Shown here one piece after another: positions 20,748 to 32,447 of a DNA stretch of 64,000 nucleotides. The notes below the pieces were generated by a model, which saw only the letters and a list, made by a program, of their open reading frames with translations, had not been told where the DNA came from and searched no databases. Both the position numbers and the translations under genes were made by a program. The DNA is from Lotus japonicus (lineage: Eukaryota; Streptophyta; Magnoliopsida; Fabales; Fabaceae), in the NCBI RefSeq assembly GCF_012489685.1, contig NC_080045.1, positions 51,357,096 to 51,421,095 of the forward strand, in the 5' to 3' direction. Numbering within the stretch: the first letter of the stretch is position 1; each line of letters starts with the position of its first letter.

Positions 20748-23580
20748 TGTAACACCCCGGTTTCTCAACTGAGGAGTCACATTAGTAACCTAACAAAGTC
20801 TAAGGACCAATCTGCAATCCCTAAAAACCAAGGGAATTTTTTTTTCTGTAAAACAACTAAACACTTCGGCTAAAAGGTTGGAAACATACCATAACTTTAT
20901 TTAGATAACTTGTTTCCCGATATACAGTAATAATAGTTTACAATACCATAAGTAAGGTTCAGAATAAACATGCGCACTTTAACAGTGGCGGAAGCAAGAC
21001 TTTAATAACAGAGTTCTCATAAAGTAAAAGAGACTCCAACATAATCCACAAGAAGAGAAGCAAAGCTGCTTCTCATACCTCTACTCCACCGCTTACAACT
21101 CGATCTCCAACTCGAGTAGCTATGCCTCGGCGGAAGGATCTCCATCGCCTAATAGCGTTAAGCGCCCAAACAACAAGTAGCAAATAGAAAGGGTTAACTC
21201 CATGCAATTACCATGTATAAAAGAGAAAAATCATGCTGTTCGAATTTAATTACCTGGCATGGTAAATAACTAGCAACATAACTCAACTCATATATCAACA
21301 ACTTAAACATCGGACTCAGATAATAATAACCTCAACAATGTAACATCAAATCAGATATCAATAAACCAATACGAAAATCCAACAACATAGGGTCAGGTGT
21401 TAGTTCCCTATAATGCAACTATATGCTGCTAACAAAATGGATCGATCAATATCGTCTCTCAAGACGGGACAATGATAGGACACACCTCCTCATCGCCACT
21501 TATAACGTCATACATGACGGGACAATCATAGGACACACCTCCTAATCGCCACTTAACGTCACACAAGACGGGACAATCATAGGACACACCTCCTGATCGC
21601 CACTTAGCACCTCGCAAGATGGGACAATGATAGGACACACCTCCTCATCGCCACTTGACTTAAGCCCTATATGCCAAGTCAGACAATAACAAAGCCCACC
21701 CAAGGACCAATCCAAAGTAACCACATGTTCCACCCACTAGGAAGCAGTAACGACAGAAACCAGTAAACGGCCGAAGCCTCTCAGAAAACATTTTCCAAAT
21801 TCAGCATAATAATCATAATCATCTGCCAATCAATATAAACATCTTCATCTCAAACACAGGCAGTGCGATAAAAGCATGCAAGACTCAAAGACGCTCTAAA
21901 ACCGAGTTACCCTTACCTTCGTGAGTAGAAGTTGGGCATGGAAATTGCGAACCTAGAACAAAAAAACACAATCATCAACACAAGCTTCACTAGGAGCAAC
22001 ACGATCTACTAATACTAATCGAAATCGTAAAGAAAGCCTCTAAAGCTTCAGAGTTCCTATTTAGGCACAAATTGACAACGGAGACTTCGTTCGCTAAAAC
22101 GAGCATAACTCGAGCTACAGAACTCAGAATGACACGAAAACGGCGCCAAAATTTCGACAATTGAAAGAGCTACGCAATGGCTCAGGTCATAGAGACCCAA
22201 AAATTATTTTTGGACACGGTACCCAAGCAATTAGGTTTCGGCCACTATGGAAAATAGGGTTTTCGAACTTTTTCTTCGATCTAAATCAATTCACAAGGTA
22301 GTTTTAGGGTAAAACTAAGGCAAAGAAATTGTCGGAACAATTTTCGGACAATCGGGTCGAAATACGACTATCCAGGGGCATTGTGGTCCAAAATAAAGGC
22401 TCAAAACTTCAAAGTTATCAGTTCGGAAAACAAATTTGACAGCATTGATCCTCATGACATCCGTGACAACAAATCCTAAAGGCACGAAGTCAGATTACAG
22501 CTTTTCGACAATAAAGTTTCGAAATGTGCGACTAATGGGGTTTTGAATCAATTTTTCAGATCTTGGACAACTGAATCGCAATCGGCGATTACTGACAGAG
22601 GTTTTAGACTCATGGGAACATAAGGAACATAACCCAACCAAGAAATCAAGGAAATCGGACAATTTTAGAAAAAGCTCAAAACTGTGAGCACAGAAACGAC
22701 TTCAGAAACGCAACAGAAACAGTAAACAGAGGTAGGATTCATGCTAGTTACCTCAATACCTAGAAGTATGGACGAACTGCACGAAGATTGGTCAAGTTTT
22801 CGTGAAAATTTCTCCTCTCCTCCTCTCTCCTTGCTCGCGGCCTTGAATGGGTGAGAATGAAGAGATTTTGCTTTTTCGAGCTATTTATAGGCAGGTGAAA
22901 TCGCGGGAAAATGAAAATTTCGCGATTCCGATTTTTGCAGCACGTCCACCGAGGAATTCTAAGAGAGATTCTGGCGTCAGAATTCCAGAACTCAAAACAA
23001 TTATCTATGATTTGGGAAAAACGATATCTAAAATCCCAAAGGCGGTGTAAGTTAATCTGTCCCGTTAAACTACTTTTTGCTGTGATGCTCAGACGACAAA
23101 ACTTCCTTCTGAAGAAAGATTGGAAATGTCGAAACAAATCTGGCAACGCGGACGGAAACTTCGTTAGAAGTCCCGAATAGAAAAAGTCTTCATCCATCGC
23201 TCGAATCTAGGGTTTCGAAGCAAGGAAATTAGCGTCGTCGGACTTCCGAAAAGTGAATACTATCGTGCGTACAGTCTAGAGTTCCGAAATGAAACGCTGG
23301 TCGAAGGAAAAATAAAGAAAATCTTTAAATTTTCCAAGGATTCGAAATCTCACTTAAAACGTTGCTCTAAAGCGAAATTAGCCTATTCTGGACACGCTTG
23401 CCATAAGGCGGGTGTGCAGACGACTCGCTCTAATTCCTAAAATGACTACGCAACATTCCTCAAGTAATTCCTGAACTTTCTTCTTCATTAATCTTTCTCA
23501 AATATCAAACTCCTGTCACGCTTACACTGATTCTACGCGTGAGTCGGAAATTAGCTTGTTCTGAAAATCCAGGTCTTACA
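20748..23580 (-). mobile_element. 2.83 kb solo LTR, chromovirus/Tekay-like
   Basis: Begins TGTAACACCCCGG and ends CAGGTCTTACA (plus strand). It is flanked by a perfect 5 bp duplication TAATA (20743-20747 and 23581-23585). Read on the minus strand it starts TGTAAGACCTGGATTTT and carries a promoter box CCTATAAATAGCTCG (22892-22878), so U3 is at the right. No PBS, PPT or coding interior is present, so it is a solo LTR. Length and termini resemble the long LTRs of Tekay-type Ty3/gypsy elements (family assignment inferred). It sits inside the Helitron at 20347-24990. Confidence 0.8.
21450..21662. repeat. Four-copy ~55 bp tandem repeat inside the solo LTR
   Basis: Units contain GACGGGACAATSATAGGACA, then CACCTCCTSATCGCCACTTA, and start near 21463, 21517, 21567 and 21617. 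Spacers between the conserved cores differ (ACGTCATACAT, ACGTCACACAA, GCACCTCGCAA). It lies in the transcribed (R-U5) part of the LTR in the minus orientation. Confidence 0.85.
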
Positions 23581-23589
23581 TAATATTTC

Positions 23590-24950
23590 ACATTTTTTGT
23601 AAAAATATTTCTTTCATATGACATTGCGAAATACTTCTTTGTAAACTACATTTGAAGTATTATGAGAATTGTTGTCATCGCCATGCAAATGAGGATTTTT
23701 AATCTTTTACGATGAGTGACTCTAGAGATTGCTATATATAACTGGTCATGTGAAAACAACAGTTTTGGAAAATAATAATCTCACCCCTTTTAAAGACTTT
23801 CCGTGACTTTTGTTTATTGTCATGACAAAAGAGTGTGTGTAGGCAAACCTGAAGAGTTTAATGTGTTTAAAAACTCCGGTGTGTGGATATCATCAGGGGT
23901 CTCATAATTGTTGTATGATAAACATGTGTTATCAACACTCAAATAAGTTTTCTCTTCTCCAAGCAACAATGACATCATGTATTCGTTCAAACTATAAACA
24001 ATCTCATTAGTAGGAGCCAAAATAGCACGATGTTGAATTTTTTTTTGGATCTTTGTAGTTTTGAAGGAAAGACAGATAAGTAGACTTGATAATAGAAACC
24101 ATTGGATCACCTGAATGTGAGATAAAAAATGCCTAAGGTAGCATTTGGAAGTTGAACATAACAGAATATAACGGAACGGAACAGAACAATTATGTTATGT
24201 ATACTGTGTTTGGAAGTTACATTTTAGACAGAACAGAACCATAATATAATAACATATATATCAGTATCATGTCTAATGGTTGATTAAGCATAAAAAAGTG
24301 ATTTTTTTTGCATATATTCATTATTTTAATCTTTCATCTCCTGCAAGTATTCATACAAATTCAATTAAGTAGTTAATTTTAATTTTACCTCAAGAGATTG
24401 ATGCTTTATGAAGAAATTGATCTGCAACGTTTTATTTTACCTCAAATGATTTATAATTCGCTCATAAATTGATAAACCTCGTCGATATAACTTTACGCTG
24501 AAATTTGATCTTTATCTCAAATTAATTTTAATCCCTCATCTCCTGGAACGATTGAAATTAATCTTACCATCGATTTGATGCTTGGGACAGAATATTGGAA
24601 TGCAATTGTAGAAAAGATTGGGAGAGACAGCGATGGAATATAGAAAAGTGGTGAAATGGATAAATTTGTCAATTTAAAAGTTTAATGAGTGTGGTATGTT
24701 ATATTCCCTTTTGTACCACCTTTGTTAGAGAACCAAAATGTCCCGTTCCAGGAGTTTTTTGTCTCGTTCTGTTCTATCTTAAAAACATATCAAACACAGA
24801 ACATAACTCATTTGTCCTGTTCCGTTATGTCCTCACTGTCTACCAAACACTACCTAAGGGATGTTCAAGATTGTTTCATCTTCTAGCTGCTTACTTGCAT
24901 GTCCATCTCCTATGCTTAAAAATAGTGTGCATAGTTTATGAAATGGTTTA
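23590..24950 (-). pseudogene. PIF1-like Helitron helicase fragment
   Basis: Minus-strand translation shows RAILAPTNEIV, EEKTYLSVDN, DIHTPEFLNTLNSSGLP and, after frame changes, MTINKSHGKSLK and a VVYKEVF-like tail. These are hallmark segments of the C-terminal helicase of plant Helitron Rep/Hel proteins. The part just upstream (SHSGDPMV) is separated by the 24132-24859 insertion from a further piece containing SIGDG (24950-24860). Stops, frameshifts and missing motifs make it non-functional. No Rep nuclease motif was found. Confidence 0.7.
24132..24859. mobile_element. 728 bp terminal-inverted-repeat element
   Basis: Left end CCTAAGGTAGCATTTGG and right end (reverse complement) CCTTAGGTAGTGTTTGG form an imperfect inverted repeat. 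Subterminal GAACATAACAGAATATAACG/GTTATGTTCTGT-like motifs are also mirrored. A short ATG occurs at both flanks, but a TSD is not certain. Non-coding, so non-autonomous. It splits the Helitron helicase remnant. Confidence 0.7.
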
Positions 24951-25004
24951 TAAATCTGAGATGCCAAATGTTGATTTTCTAACAATGACTATATATAAAG
25001 TAAA

Positions 25005-25169
25005 AAAAAGACACATGAGTGGGCAGAAATAGAGTAAGTTAAAAAGTCACTCTCATAATAGGGGTAGTGGCAAATTATTACTTGAAGTACCTTTCTAAAA
25101 TTATATTAAATAATTTATTAACTGAAGTACATTTATTATTCAATTGTAAGTTTCACTGTTTCAAAAAAA
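25005..25169. repeat. Flank copy of the 29.1-29.9 kb repeat
   Basis: The stretch from GACACATGAGTGGGCAGAAA to AATTGTAAGTTTCACTG matches units at 29290-29430 and 29540-29695. The same repeat therefore lies on both sides of the Helitron array 25170-29117, marking the array as an insertion into it. Confidence 0.65.
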
Positions 25170-26291
25170 TCTATATATATATGTAAAGGAGACTTGAGTT
25201 TTTTGCACTCCTTTACATTAAATGCATTAAAGAGTAAAACATTTCTTTTGTATTAATACCTTTAATAATAAAATTAAAAATTAAATAAAATTTCTTAAAT
25301 CATAATCTATTCAACTACCCACTTCTATATATATATGTAAATGAGACTTGAGTTTTTTGCACTCCTCTACATTAAATGCATTAAAGAGTAAAACCTTTCT
25401 TTTGTATTAATACCTTTAATAATAAAATTAAAAATTAAATAAAATTTCTTAAATCATAATCTATTCAACTACCCACTTCTATATCTATATATATTAGTAA
25501 AGCTCACTTGAGCTAAGTATTAAGTACAAATACAAATATGTATTAAACCATAAAAGCTCACATACCTTTATATTAAATACATTAAAAAATAAAATATTTA
25601 ATAAACTAAAAACTGAAAAAAATTGTATTATAAAAACCTATTCAACTACTTATATTAAATAACAACATTCATAGACTTAAAATTGACTTGAGCTTTGCAT
25701 ATAACAACATTCATAGACTTAAAATTGACTTGAGCTTTGCATTTGACAAATTTAAAAAATCAAAATAAAAAAAAAAATAATATTTATTAATAAATAATTT
25801 AGATAAAATACTTTAAAATAAAAAAAATTTCTATCAATATATATCTATCTATATTGTACTTGGGGCTCTTATTTCCCAAAGTAATTATTTATATATATAT
25901 ATATATTTGGTTTTTCCAAAAAAAATATATATCTATATATATTAGTAAAGCTCACTTGAGCTAAGTATTAAGTACAAATACACATGTGTATTAAACCATA
26001 AAAGCTCACATACCTTTATATTAAATACATTAAAAAATAAAATATTTAATAAACTAAAAACTGAAAAAAATTGTATTATAAAAACCTATTCAACTACTTA
26101 TATTAAATAACAACATTCATAGACTTAAAATTGACTTGAGCTTTGCATTTGACAAATTTAAAAAATTAAAATAAAAAATAAAATAATATTTATTAATAAA
26201 TAATTTAGATAAAATACTTTTAAAATAAAAAAAATTCTATCAATATACATCTATCTATATTATACTTGGGGCTCTTATTTCCCAAAGTAAT

Positions 26292-26324
<33 letters not shown>

Positions 26325-26614
26325 TTGGTTTTTCCAAAAAAAATATCTATCTATCTATATATATATTAGTAAAGCTCACTTGAGCTAAGTATTAAGTACA
26401 AATACACATGAGAACCTACATACATTAGTAAAAAAACTGGTGTTTTAATGAGATAGCTTAGTGAGTGAATGAACGGGTAGTGGAAACTTGTGCACTAATG
26501 ATTTCAGTTTTAAACTTAATAAATATCAAATGTATAAGCAAAAGAGTAACATCCATGCCAAAAGTGTAACAGACCACAAAGTTATATCTGCAAATGGTTT
26601 TAACACAGTACCTT

Positions 26615-27012
26615 TTTTTTTTTGAGAAACAAATATCATGGATTAATAAAAAAGAGCCTTGGGAACAAACTCTCCCAAGTAAGATAAAAGAGTACTAGCA
26701 AATACAACAGAAATACAAACACAAAGGAAATTAACAAAACATCAGCAACAGTCTAGAGGAAAAAGAAAATAAAAGAGAAGGAAAAACAAGGCAGCAACGC
26801 AAGACAACAAAGGCCCACGGGAAACACCAGTAGAAAAGGACAAAAAAAGCAAGAAAACAACCAAGAAGCCAAACAGCAAAGGCACCACATCCGCTACACC
26901 CGCAAGCTAGCCTCAGCACCAAAATCAGAGAAAAAACAAGGCTGCAAAGATGGACAGAGGAAGGTCAGAGAACAGATTCAGAGTGCCACCACAGATCAGA
27001 GCCTCTGTTAAG
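26615..27012 (-). mobile_element. 5'-truncated LINE (L1-type) insertion
   Basis: A poly-T tract at the left (minus-strand poly-A tail) follows CACAGTACCTT (26604-26614); the same 11 bases recur right of the element (27013-27023), giving a clear TSD. The minus-strand 3' part has the TTTATTAATCCATGATATTT-like tail of plant L1 3' regions. About 400 bp, with no reverse transcriptase left. Confidence 0.8.
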
Positions 27013-27339
27013 CACAGTACCTTAAATTAAAATCAAATTTAATGTTAATTTTAAACTAATATCAATTTAGTCCAAGAAAAAAAACTATTAACAATAAAGC
27101 ATACTTCCGCCAAAATTAATCTTGATATGCAATGGTCTTAGTTTGCAGTCCAATTTTCTGCAGGAATATATGTCTATTTTTCTTAAACTCACAAACTCTT
27201 AGATTTCGTTAACATAGTAACTCCGAAGAAAAACTAACATTAAATTAAAAATAGTGGCATGATGGCAATACCAGTGTCAAAACCTTAATAAAATTGTTAA
27301 TGTCAGGAGACTATTCAACTATCTACATTAAATAAATAA

Positions 27340-27660
27340 AAAATGAAATGTAGTATATTGAACCATGCATCTATTATATCTCTATATAAACAAACCAGTG
27401 AAATCACTCACAAACTCAAATTATTCATATTTCTTAGACTTCAGCTGCTGGTGAGAAAAAAAAGACAATTGTCTCTAACTACTTCAACAAGTATGTCATT
27501 TTTAATTATTTTAGTTAATTTCAAAATTGCTTTTTTAAATTACTCATTCTTATTTCTTTATTGCAGGAGAAAGATCATCAACAACAACAAGAAACACACA
27601 TTACTTAGTGATATATCCCCGTTGCAGATGATTGAAAAATAAAACTGTGAGTTTCACATA
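27340..27660 (+). other. Promoter/leader-like segment inside the Helitron cluster
   Basis: A TATA-like CTCTATATAAACAAACC (27372-27388) is followed by an A/C-rich leader, and a GTATGTC...TTGCAG pair (27491-27567) could bound an intron. The open frame across 27343-27642 (99 codons) matches nothing I recognise. A similar ACTATATAAACAACA box occurs near 36560 on the minus strand. It could be a captured gene start or a Helitron transcription unit. Confidence 0.3.
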
Positions 27661-29127
27661 TATGGTAATTTACTAAACAATTCTTCTCATTCAATTGAAA
27701 TCATACAAATATATCATCATTTCTATATTTATATGACACAAATCAGTAACAAAGTGTGAGCCACATAAATTTATATACTGCACTAGAAAGATAAGTGTAA
27801 AATGTAGTACTCACTATATTCTTGATAAGAAATAGGAATCTTTCACTCCTCAATATTGTCATATTATGAAGAAAAAAATAGCAACTTAATCATTCAAAGG
27901 GAACAAATGACGTCCATCCTGCAGTTAGATAGAATCTATTTTTTATGTTCGTGGAAGTGATTTTAAAAGAACTTCTATGCCACCAGCAATGGTAAACAAC
28001 CACATCAATCTTGATAAAAAAAATTAGCACAACTGATAACATCACTGCAATGACTAAATAAATATAAGAAAAAAAAATAGTAGACTACCACGTTCATTTC
28101 AATACTAATCTAATTAAGTAATTAAATTTCTTTTATATAAAAAAAAAACTACTCTCATTTCAATCTCAATAGAAATCTACCTATTTTTTCTTCCGATGAA
28201 GCAAAAAAAAAAAGAAATCTACCTGTTTAATCCTTTTTTCCCTTATTAGAGAAAGAAAGTGTGAGAATATCATAACTCAATTATATTTAATTATACATAT
28301 ATTCTAAATCTTCTTTTAACTAATAACTTTATTACCTTTCTGCAAATTTAAATATTACAATTAAAAAATAAAATAAAAAACGAACCCGTGCAACGCACGG
28401 GTTTAATTTCTAGTATATATGTAAATGAGACTTGAGTTTTTTGCACTCCTCTACATTAAATCATCCCTCATCTCCTATGTTTGTTGTATAAGGTAGAACA
28501 TAACATAACACTTTAGTTCTTTAAAAAAGTGTGAAACAAAAAAGAATGAAACAAACACTCTGATAAAAAAAAATTACACTGATGTTTAAACTTCGCTGAA
28601 AGAGTTAACTCCACCAATATGTGAAAATTCTTGGCTCGAGCAGGATTGTCTATAAAGGAGGATTCCTCTGAATTAGGAGGATACATGTAAGCAAAAAAAA
28701 AAACAGTTAAAAATTATTTGTTTGTGGTAGGAAGTTTAATATGAGTTAATATAATGATTTAAAAATATTTTTACTTAAAAAAAATGAAAAATATATTAGT
28801 CACCATTTTTTATTTAATTAACGTAAAAAAATTCATGAAGTACATTAAGAAGTAAAAGGATCCTGTATTAAAATACATGAATAAATAACAAAAATTTTAA
28901 CTCTTTTTTGATAAACTGAATTGTAATTTTCTTGGTTCGAAACACAGTTATTATTTTTTATTTTATAATAAAGATATTTTAATATTTATGTATTAATTGA
29001 GGGATAGTCGTTTTATACAATGTTAAGAATGTTGTAAATAAACCAGTACAACATGTTATATCTATTGTATAAGAACATTGTAAGTAAACCCGTGCAACGC
29101 ACGGGTATTATATCTAGTATATCTAAA

Positions 29128-29880
29128 ATTCACTTTGTATTCCATCACTTTGCTAACTCCCTTATGATTTAATTTAATCAAATCATTTGCACATCAATAC
29201 TTGTGCACAACCCCTACGTATTAATTGACATTAGTTTTAATTTTTTTAATAGACTTAATTGTGTTACACAATCTTTAGTTTAAAGAAAAATAAAGAGACA
29301 CATGGATGGGTAGAAATAGAGAAGTTATTATCATAAGAGAAGTAGTGGCAAGTTAGTACTTGAAGAATATTTCTAAAAACATATTAAAATATATTAATTT
29401 ATGTACCCTCATTATTTAATTGTAAGCTTCACTAAAATCCACATTAATACTTGTGCACAACCCCTACATTTAATTGACATCAGTTTCAATTTTTTTGATA
29501 TACTTAATGACGTTACATAACCTTTAGTTAAAACAAAATAAAGAGACACATGGATGAGTAAAAATAGAGAAGTTAAAAAGTTACTCTCATAAGAGAGGTA
29601 GTGGCAAGTTACTTAAAGCATATGTTTAAAAACACTAAAAAATATTAACTTATTGATTTATGTACGTTTATTATTCAATTATAAGCTTCACTAAAATCCC
29701 TTTGAGACTCCATCACTTTGCTAACTCTCCTACATTTTAATTTAATTAAATCATTTGCACATGCATATTTGTGCACAACCCTACATATTAATTGATATTA
29801 GTTTCAATTGTTTTAATAGACTTAATGGGTGTTACATAGCATTTAGTAATTTTATTTGAAACAACAACATTAATTTTTTT
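29128..29880. repeat. ~280 bp tandem repeat, about 2.7 units
   Basis: Units start AAAATTCACTTTGTATTCCA (29128), AAAATCCACATTAATACTTG (about 29433, shortened) and AAAATCCCTTTGAGACTCCA (29693). Each carries TTGTGCACAACCCCTAC and a GAGACACATGGATGRGTARA core. Non-coding. Positions 29881-30499 hold AT-rich DNA with nothing recognised. Confidence 0.7.
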
Positions 29881-31393
29881 TAATGTCAAATAAAATTATT
29901 ATTATGCTACTTAATTGAGTACATACACGTTGGAATCAACAAATTAAACCTATCTACTTTAGGTCAATTAAATTATATCATTACCATGATTTCTATATTT
30001 CGACTTGTCCTTTTAGTTTGTTCAACTCAGAATTTCATGATAATCCTAATCTTTCATCCTTATATTTACATTTTTATAGATTTTTTGATCAGTTAAGGTA
30101 GGTCAATTATGGCATAAAAAATAAATTGATTTATTTATGAGATAAATAATGTGAATATTAAAATAGGTACCAAAAAACTACTCAAACAACAATTGAATAG
30201 CAAATTGGTATTTAACAATTGATTATCAATTTTAATTTTACTATTCTATTTTTAATTATAATTTCAACTTTTAATTCTAATTTCAATAAGTTTAGCACGG
30301 TTCCTACGTGTGTTGTTGTTGAGTTTATGGGCGAGTCTAATGAAGGATAGCAACATAATAAGATTAAATTCACATTGTTTTTATTTTGTAAGCAACCTAT
30401 TAATTATTTTTCATCCCATAGAAAAGGGAAAACATATGAGCACTGAATGACCCATGAATACTAATCATTCTACTAAGAAATTGTTTGGAAAAGAACCATG
30501 TTATTGAAGGTGTGAAAAACGACTAGAAGGGGGGGTTGAATAGAGTTTTGAATATAAAAACTTTCCCCTTAAGATTTAAAGTAAATCTTTTCGGTTTCTC
30601 TGAGATAGATGGTGCAGCGGATAAAGATAGAGAGAAGAGAGAAGCACACAAGTATTTTATCCTGGTTCACTTGATAAATCCCTCAAGCTAATCCAGTCCA
30701 CCCGTTAAGGTGATTTCTTCCTTCTTAGAATGAAGGCAATCCACTAATCAGATAATTGTTACAACTGCACTTGAAACCTACAAGTGACTAACAATACACT
30801 GACTTAGCTCACACTAAGATTCACTCTCTTAGTCTTCTCTAGGATCCGATCAACCTTGATCTCCTAAAGGAATCACCACTAAGATTCACTCTCTTAGTCT
30901 TCTTAAGGATACTGACCTACCCGGTCCCTTAAGGAAAATCAAACAACTGTTTGAGGTTGGTGTTTACAAAGGTTTGCTTCTAAATAAGCTGAGTGTAAAC
31001 TAAATAAGAACAGATGAAGAAAGTAGAGGCTTGAATCTTTTCTTGTATTGCAGATCTTGGTTTCTCTCTCTCATTTCTTTCTTCTTTTCTTCAGCCTTAA
31101 ATAGTCCAAGGTGCAAAGGATATTTCTGTTGAGAGAATATGACCGTTGGAGGGCATTTCTGGAACTTCCAGAACCTGCTGTGGCTGAACCTTGGTAGGTA
31201 GGCTTTTCAGAATAGTACACTGCTCTTGTACTTCTTGATAGAGACATTTGCCTTTAACCATTGACTTCTGATCTGACGACGCTTCATGTTGGAACTTGTG
31301 AAGCTTGGAGATCAGAGTCAGAGGGAAGCTAGGATCCTCTGACCTTCGTAACTTCTGCTTCTGGACCTTCAGAGCTTCTGGACCTTCAGAGCC

Positions 31394-31656
31394 TCTGGTC
31401 CTTCAGAGCTTCTGGTCTTCAGATCTTCAGATCCTCAGATCTTCTGATCCTCTGATCTTCTGATCTTCAGATCCTCTGATCCTCTGATCTTCAGATCCTC
31501 TGATCCTCAGATCCTCAGATCCTCAGATCTTCTGATCTTCTGATCTTCAGATCCTCTGATCCTTAGATCCTCTGATCCTCAGATCTTCTGATCTTCTGAT
31601 CTTCAGATCCTCTGATCTTCTGATCCTCAGATCCTCTGATCCTCAGATCCTCTGAT
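31394..31656. repeat. GATC-rich minisatellite in the left Sirevirus LTR
   Basis: About 260 bp of short 10-11 base units of the form (C/T)AGATCCTC and TGATCTTC in varying order. The partner array in the right LTR is at about 35188-35452 and differs in unit order. In element orientation it lies in the U3 half. Confidence 0.85.
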
Positions 31657-31803
31657 GAATATATCTTCTGGTGTCAGAATCAGAACCTGTTTGTCAAAAC
31701 ACTCAAGACAAACATTAGAGTATCATAATTGTTCATCCACAAATAAATACTTGTTATCATCAAAACATAGAGTTGTACCACATGACCAAATTTTGATCTT
31801 ATA

Positions 31804-32140
31804 ATCTCCCCCTTTTTGATGATGACAAAACCATGTATTTTGATGAACAACTCTAAACAAATAAACTGAATACACTCAGAGTATAAGGTATCAGAGTTAA
31901 AACTTATCCTGATGTGTATAGTTTATTTTGCTCCTTCTGAATCCAAGACTCGAGCTTGATTCTGAGCTTAGCTCCCCCTGAATCTAATACTTAATATCAA
32001 CCTCGTCAGAGCATAGAAATTGATCACATAAGGGAGTTGTCAAGATACTATTAGTTCTCCCCCTTTTTGTCATAAGCAAAAAGAATGAAGGTGGAAAAAA
32101 AATAGTAAGAGCATAAAACGAAATACTCCCCCTCAGAAGG
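31804..32140 (-). promoter_or_regulatory. Multiple polypurine-tract motifs before the 3' LTR
   Basis: On the minus strand GGGGGAG occurs four times (about 31808, 31972, 32058, 32128), in AAAAAGGGGGAGAT, CAGGGGGAGCTAAG, AAAAAGGGGGAGAA and GAGGGGGAGTAT contexts. The one touching the LTR is the likely functional PPT. Repeated PPT-like motifs are a described signature of sireviruses. Confidence 0.75.
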
Positions 32141-32447
32141 AATACCAAGGGATACTTGGCTTCTGATTAGTGTATCTTCTGATGAGAGCAGAAGTGTGGT
32201 TCTGGTGACATCTCCATTCTGGACAAAATTTCATCTTCAGATACTTCAGAATGAGAAGCTATGAACCTACTCTTCTTCTGATTCTGAGCTAAGCATCTTC
32301 TGATGTTGTTGCTTCTGGTTTGACAAGTTCTGAGTCTTTGTTTCTATCTGAAACAGTCATGCTCATCTCTGCAAGCTTTTTCAGCTAGCTTTGACTTGAC
32401 CAAATCTTACTCTACTGATGCCTCCAAGATCAACTTCACCTTCAGGT

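Larger units (their letters stand above)
20347..24990 (-). mobile_element. Degenerate Helitron, interrupted by a solo LTR and an inverted-repeat element
   Basis: Read on the minus strand the element ends ...CCCGTGCATCGCACGGG (hairpin, 20376-20360) followed by GTAAAAAGTA and CTAG (20350-20347), then T: a canonical Helitron 3' terminus. Interior minus-strand sequence at about 24110-23590 and 24950-24860 encodes broken PIF1-like helicase. Two later insertions split it: the LTR at 20748-23580 and the inverted-repeat element at 24132-24859. Its 5' end could not be placed exactly; sequence right of about 24990 belongs to a locally repeated flank. Confidence 0.75.
25170..29117 (+). mobile_element. 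Nested/tandem Helitron cluster
   Basis: Outer 5' end TCTATATATATATGTAAAGG (25170, preceded by A) and outer 3' end with hairpin CCCGTGCAACGCACGGG (29089-29105) and CTAG (29114-29117, followed by T). Internally there is a second complete 3' end at 28383-28413 and additional 5'-like ends at 25324, 25478, 25931, 26350 and 28414. The first two units are 154 bp direct repeats; the units beginning 25478 and 25931 are about 450 and 420 bp direct repeats. No helicase coding was found here, so these are non-autonomous. A LINE (26615-27012) sits inside. Confidence 0.75.

Noticed and set aside
22760..23197. 145-codon minus-strand open frame in the solo LTR
   Set aside because: It spans the LTR promoter (TATA at 22892-22878) and has no retroelement domain, so it is a chance frame in U3-R.
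26731..26922. 63-codon cysteine/phenylalanine-rich open frame
   Set aside because: It lies in the 3' part of a truncated LINE and is low complexity.
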